From positions 138,545 through 194,312 of the forward strand of contig LFSH01000082.1 of assembly GCA_001513105.1 (NCBI GenBank): 55,768 nt of DNA, written 5' to 3'. Below, one piece after another: positions 52,773 through 55,768 of the stretch. Position numbers and translations under genes: made by a program. The notes under the pieces are model-generated. The model did not search any database, was not told the origin of the DNA, and saw nothing but the letters and a program-made list of their open reading frames with translations. Within the stretch, counting starts at the first letter, position 1, and every line of letters starts with the position of its first letter. Source of the stretch: Clostridiales bacterium DTU070 (lineage in GTDB: Bacteria; Bacillota; Clostridia; DSM-8532).

Positions 52773-53465
52773 TTATCCTATCACATTTTTCATATATTCG
52801 CAAAAGTCCACGGCAAGTGATTCATCCGGGTCCATGGTTTTATCTGATCCGTAGCATATTAATGCCTCATTAATTAATCCATGATACTTTTCACAGTGAA
52901 TATTCTTTAACGCCCATTCCCCGCCCTCTTTCTTTGAAAGCACAAGAGCCTCCTGTACATATGCCAGAACCCTGCACAGGTTCAGAATAAAATAAACAGG
53001 ATTTTCCATCACTTCAACATGCGAATTCATAATGTCGCGCCTTATGCTGTCCAGGTACGCTTCATGCGGTACATCCCCGAAAACATCGTCAATTTTCTTT
53101 CCGTATAATACCATGCCTCTTCTTTTCGTAATAAAGAAATGTGCTGCAAGGTCATTGTCGGTACCGTTCATTTTTCTGATATATTCAGCGGGATTGCTCA
53201 TATACCAGGAAAGATGCATGTTTGAGAAATGTAATTCATATGGTGTGGGATAAACAAAGTTTTTGCAATACTCACTTCTTACCACACTTATTTCAATACC
53301 CTTAGGCGGCAGTTTATTATTCAAGAATATGATTTCATCCATAAACATCTTCTTCTGTAAATCCGTAATTGCATCTTCCACTACAACCAGAACATCCAGA
53401 TCGCTTTTCGCCGGGTTAAAGCAGCCCATGGCAAAAGAACCATGCACATATACCCCGGTCAGCAT
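52773..53465 (-). CDS. Aminoglycoside-adenylyltransferase-like nucleotidyltransferase (N-terminus out of frame)
   Basis: A 230-residue protein starting straight in the nucleotidyltransferase core: GVYVHGSFAMGCFNPAKSDL has the GS motif and the first Asp, and DVLVVV the second. The C-terminal half (about 120-230) is helical, as in ANT(3'')/DUF4111 proteins. The first 20 or so residues expected before this core (a helix of the type VLEKLVELS) are present just upstream in another frame, so a one-base insertion in an A5 run at about 53477-53481 is likely. The first in-frame ATG has no proper ribosome site. The function could be drug modification or another nucleotidyl transfer. Confidence 0.75.
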   Translation of the reverse strand: MLTGVYVHGSFAMGCFNPAKSDLDVLVVVEDAITDLQKKMFMDEIIFLNNKLPPKGIEISVVRSEYCKNFVYPTPYELHFSNMHLSWYMSNPAEYIRKMNGTDNDLAAHFFITKRRGMVLYGKKIDDVFGDVPHEAYLDSIRRDIMNSHVEVMENPVYFILNLCRVLAYVQEALVLSKKEGGEWALKNIHCEKYHGLINEALICYGSDKTMDPDESLAVDFCEYMKNVIG

Positions 53466-53526
53466 ATTCCCGAAAGTTTTTACAACTTAATTCAACCAGC
53501 TTTTCCAGCACATCCTGTATTTTCAT
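53466..53526 (-). pseudogene. Out-of-frame N-terminal part of the nucleotidyltransferase
   Basis: From the ATG at 53526 (or 53529) the text reads MKIQDVLEKLVELSCK, typical of the first helix of this family. Removal of one A from the A5 run would continue it as TFGNMLTGVYVHGS into the gene at 52773-53465. Confidence 0.6.
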
Positions 53527-53704
53527 CATACCCGTTATTTTATCCTCTTCCCGGTTACTGAAAAAATGACATCATTAATTTATTACTGCCTGTTATCTAT
53601 GGAAAGCAAAGCATAACTCCACGATTTTCTGCTTTTTAGCATAATCAAATATGTAGTATACCTATATTTTACACGATAAATCCAAACAAAACCCGCAGAT
53701 ACAA

Positions 53705-54682
53705 CTACTGCTGACTATATCTATTCATCATTTCCCGGCATTTCAGGATTTCCTTCAAACCAGGCAGGGCCGGAATGGCGCCTTTTTTCGTGGTGGTCAG
53801 TGATCCCGCGGCATTTGCAAAATCGATCATATCTTCTATTTCATCCTTGTTTATTGTTTCGAAATTACAGCCTCTGTCAATAAACCCGGACAAAAATGCA
53901 CCAACAAACGCGTCACCCGCACCGGTTGTGTCAACGGTATTGACTTTATAGGCTGGTAAATGCCCGCTGTATGCCCCTTTTCTGTAAAAACAGCCCGACG
54001 GGCCAAGTGTTACAAGAATAACAGGTATATTATACTTATCCGTGATTAGACGTGATCCCTCTTCTGCGTTCTTTGTTCCTGTTATGAATTCAAGCTCTTC
54101 GCCCGAAACCTTAAGTATATGGGCATATCTCATTCCTTCCTCAATCATCAGCCTTGCGTCATCAAGGTTCTCCCACAGCGGGGGACGAAGATTCGGATCA
54201 AAGGATACAACCGCACCGCTTTCCCTGGCTGTTCTTACCGCATACAGCGTTGCATCCCTTGATGGCTGATGAGTCATTGAAACAGTTCCGAAATGGAAGA
54301 CACGGCAGTTTTTAATTAGTGAAACATCTACTTCCGATTTCTCAAGCAGCATGTCGGCACCGGGCTTCCTGCAGAAACTGAAACTCCTGTCACCATTCTG
54401 ATCAAGATGCACGAATGCCAGCGTCGTACTTGCTTTATCTGTTGCGAGCACACTTTTTGTCTCCACGTTTAATTTTTTCAGAATATTTGTCAGGAAGAGC
54501 CCGAACCGGTCTGCGCCAACCTTGCTGATCAATGCGGTTTTTTTACCTAATTTGGCGGCCATGGCCAGCACATTCCCGGGTGCCCCTCCGGGATTACACT
54601 CAAACAAGGCATTTCCTTCTTTTGATACTCCAGCAGGTGTGAAATCAATCAATATTTCTCCGAGAGCAACCAAATCAAACAT
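53705..54682 (-). CDS. PfkB-family sugar kinase (fructokinase-like)
   Basis: A 325-residue ribokinase-fold enzyme. The first PfkB signature is NPGGAPGNVLAMAAKLG (about residues 30-46) and the second is VDTTGAGDAFVGAFLSGF (about 247-264), with the catalytic Asp of GAGD. The N-terminus LVALGEILIDFTP is typical of ScrK-type fructokinases. It phosphorylates a sugar, most likely fructose, in the cytoplasm. GGGGAGAG precedes the ATG. The zinc alcohol dehydrogenase gene just upstream on the same strand (65 bases) suggests a polyol-to-fructose-to-fructose-6-phosphate route. Confidence 0.9.
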   Translation of the reverse strand: MFDLVALGEILIDFTPAGVSKEGNALFECNPGGAPGNVLAMAAKLGKKTALISKVGADRFGLFLTNILKKLNVETKSVLATDKASTTLAFVHLDQNGDRSFSFCRKPGADMLLEKSEVDVSLIKNCRVFHFGTVSMTHQPSRDATLYAVRTARESGAVVSFDPNLRPPLWENLDDARLMIEEGMRYAHILKVSGEELEFITGTKNAEEGSRLITDKYNIPVILVTLGPSGCFYRKGAYSGHLPAYKVNTVDTTGAGDAFVGAFLSGFIDRGCNFETINKDEIEDMIDFANAAGSLTTTKKGAIPALPGLKEILKCREMMNRYSQQ

Positions 54683-54747
54683 CCTACTCTCTCCCCATAT
54701 ATAGTTTTGCGAATGAATACGCCTGTCGCTTTTACCGTGCCCTTATA

Positions 54748-55767
54748 TCAGGGCTCAATTATAATCTTGCCGCAGCTTCTGTATGAACTGTCCTCAAAAA
54801 CTTTGATTATATCGGTAAGTTTCACCTTGTCGGCTATAAGGTCCCTTACATTAATCCTTCCCGAATTGAGAAGCTCCACTGCCCTCCCCTGGGTATACGG
54901 ATTTATGTACGATGCTTTTATGCTGAACTCTTTTTTAAACACATCAAATGGCTTCAGCGGAACCTCGCAGTCCGGATGGGTAAGCCCGAAAAGCATTACC
55001 GTGCCACCTCTTCCGACATATCTCAGGGCATCCATAACAGTACTTTTTAATCCGACGCATTCAATAACCTTGTCAATATGGTTTATTCCATTCGCGCTTA
55101 GAACTTCACCCAAGTCGTTTTTGACGGGATCAACCGTAATATCGGCTCCAAGTTTGACAGCCAGTTCCCTTTTTTCCTTTACAGGTTCAACAAGGATAAT
55201 GGCTGATGCTCCTGACAGTTTCACAAGCTGCAGCATAATAAGGCCGATGGTTCCGCCGCCTATCAATAAAACCGTATCTCCCGGTTTTACTTCGGTCAGA
55301 CCCATTCCATGCAGGCAGCATGCGACCGGCTCTGCCATCGCCGCTTCTTCGAAGGACAAACTGTCTCCGATGCTGTAGACCTGTTTTTCCCTTACAGTGC
55401 AGAACTCAGCAAAACCCCCGTCAACAGTTGTTCCGATGCCAATCATATTTTCACAGAAATGGGCCTTGCCATTCCTGCAGAAATAGCAGTGGCCGCACAT
55501 GTCATTCGGATCCACACACACTCTGTCACCGGGCCTAAAGTTTTTTACATTTGAACCCATTTCATAAACAATTCCCGAGAATTCATGGCCTAAGATCGTC
55601 GGCGGCTCACATTTTGCAGCACCCTCAGCGCCTTCATATATATGTATATCCGTTCCGCATACCCCGCATGCCTGGACCTTTATGACCACTTCATCAGCCG
55701 CAGGAGGCCGTACTTCAACATCCTGTACTTTTAAAATATGTTTCCCCAAATAAACTGCTGCTTTCAT
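54748..55767 (-). CDS. Zinc-dependent alcohol/polyol dehydrogenase (sorbitol-dehydrogenase-like)
   Basis: A 339-residue medium-chain dehydrogenase, complete at the right edge (ATG at 55765-55767; the ribosome site lies outside). The catalytic zinc ligands are Cys in CGVCGTD and His-Glu in GHEFSG. The structural zinc site is CGHCYFCRNGKAHFC. The NAD-binding Rossmann motif is LIGGGTIGL, followed by an acid-type VEPVKEKR that favours NAD+. Close relatives oxidise sorbitol, xylitol, threonine or butanediol. The fructokinase next to it favours sorbitol or another polyol giving fructose, but this is inferred. Confidence 0.88.
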   Translation of the reverse strand: MKAAVYLGKHILKVQDVEVRPPAADEVVIKVQACGVCGTDIHIYEGAEGAAKCEPPTILGHEFSGIVYEMGSNVKNFRPGDRVCVDPNDMCGHCYFCRNGKAHFCENMIGIGTTVDGGFAEFCTVREKQVYSIGDSLSFEEAAMAEPVACCLHGMGLTEVKPGDTVLLIGGGTIGLIMLQLVKLSGASAIILVEPVKEKRELAVKLGADITVDPVKNDLGEVLSANGINHIDKVIECVGLKSTVMDALRYVGRGGTVMLFGLTHPDCEVPLKPFDVFKKEFSIKASYINPYTQGRAVELLNSGRINVRDLIADKVKLTDIIKVFEDSSYRSCGKIIIEP

Positions 55768-55768
55768 G

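Overview
The window looks like a chromosomal segment of an endospore-forming, polysaccharide-using clostridium (Firmicutes), possibly of the Thermoclostridium / Ruminiclostridium type. This placement is inferred from gene content, not from a search. Sporulation genes support it: an alpha/beta-type SASP, YtxC, the spore transglutaminase Tgl and a LysM-SH3-GH18 spore-type hydrolase. So do a complete V-type ATPase operon, mre and min genes of the clostridial order, and several glycoside hydrolases (GH18, GH42, GH3). I see no rRNA, tRNA, CRISPR array, prophage or insertion sequence.

Layout. 1-3.6 kb: a secreted fibronectin-like protein (cut by the left edge), divergent from the LysM-SH3-GH18 protein. 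3.8-6.6 kb: a primosome pair (DnaD-like, DnaC/DnaI-like), then bioY behind a BirA-type operator that overlaps its promoter. 6.6-14.4 kb, minus strand: a methyltransferase, a SASP with a forespore-type promoter, then the ftsE-ftsX-M23 peptidase-S41 peptidase division/cell-wall block with a CdaR-like regulator and ytxC upstream. 14.4-18.9 kb: tgl, then a GntR(YtrA-like)-ABC ATPase-permease operon whose promoter carries a perfect 34-bp palindrome, then a CPBP membrane protease and a lipoprotein. 18.9-20.9 kb: a HAD phosphatase and peptidase T.

21.1-29.9 kb, minus strand: a nine-gene V-ATPase operon in the Enterococcus order ntpF-I-K-E-C-G-A-B-D, with one good promoter and one good terminator. 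The K subunit keeps every side chain known to bind Na+ in the Enterococcus ring, so a Na+ pump is likely. 30.2-36.2 kb: GH42 beta-galactosidase, a membrane GGDEF protein, a cysteine-rich conserved protein with a charged tail, and a repeat (propeller-like) protein of unknown role. 36.2-43.7 kb, minus strand: maf-mreBCD-mrdA-minCDE-mgsA, the cell-shape and septum-placement block. Its MgsA homologue has lost several catalytic residues. 44-48.5 kb: mecA, galU, a GT39-like membrane glycosyltransferase, a LysE-type exporter and an ACT-domain protein. 48.6-55.8 kb: an HDOD protein, a GH3 beta-glucosidase with an apparent frameshift cutting off its C-terminal domain, a structured leader RNA candidate, a zinc-ribbon / small membrane protein pair, a nucleotidyltransferase with a second apparent frameshift, and a fructokinase plus zinc alcohol dehydrogenase pair suited to polyol or fructose use.

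The least explained signals are: the switch-like RNA fold upstream of GH3; the altered MgsA; a promoter motif shared by three probable mother-cell genes, one of unknown function; the small membrane protein with a decarboxylase-beta-like DGPT motif; and the propeller-like protein at 34.9-36.2 kb.
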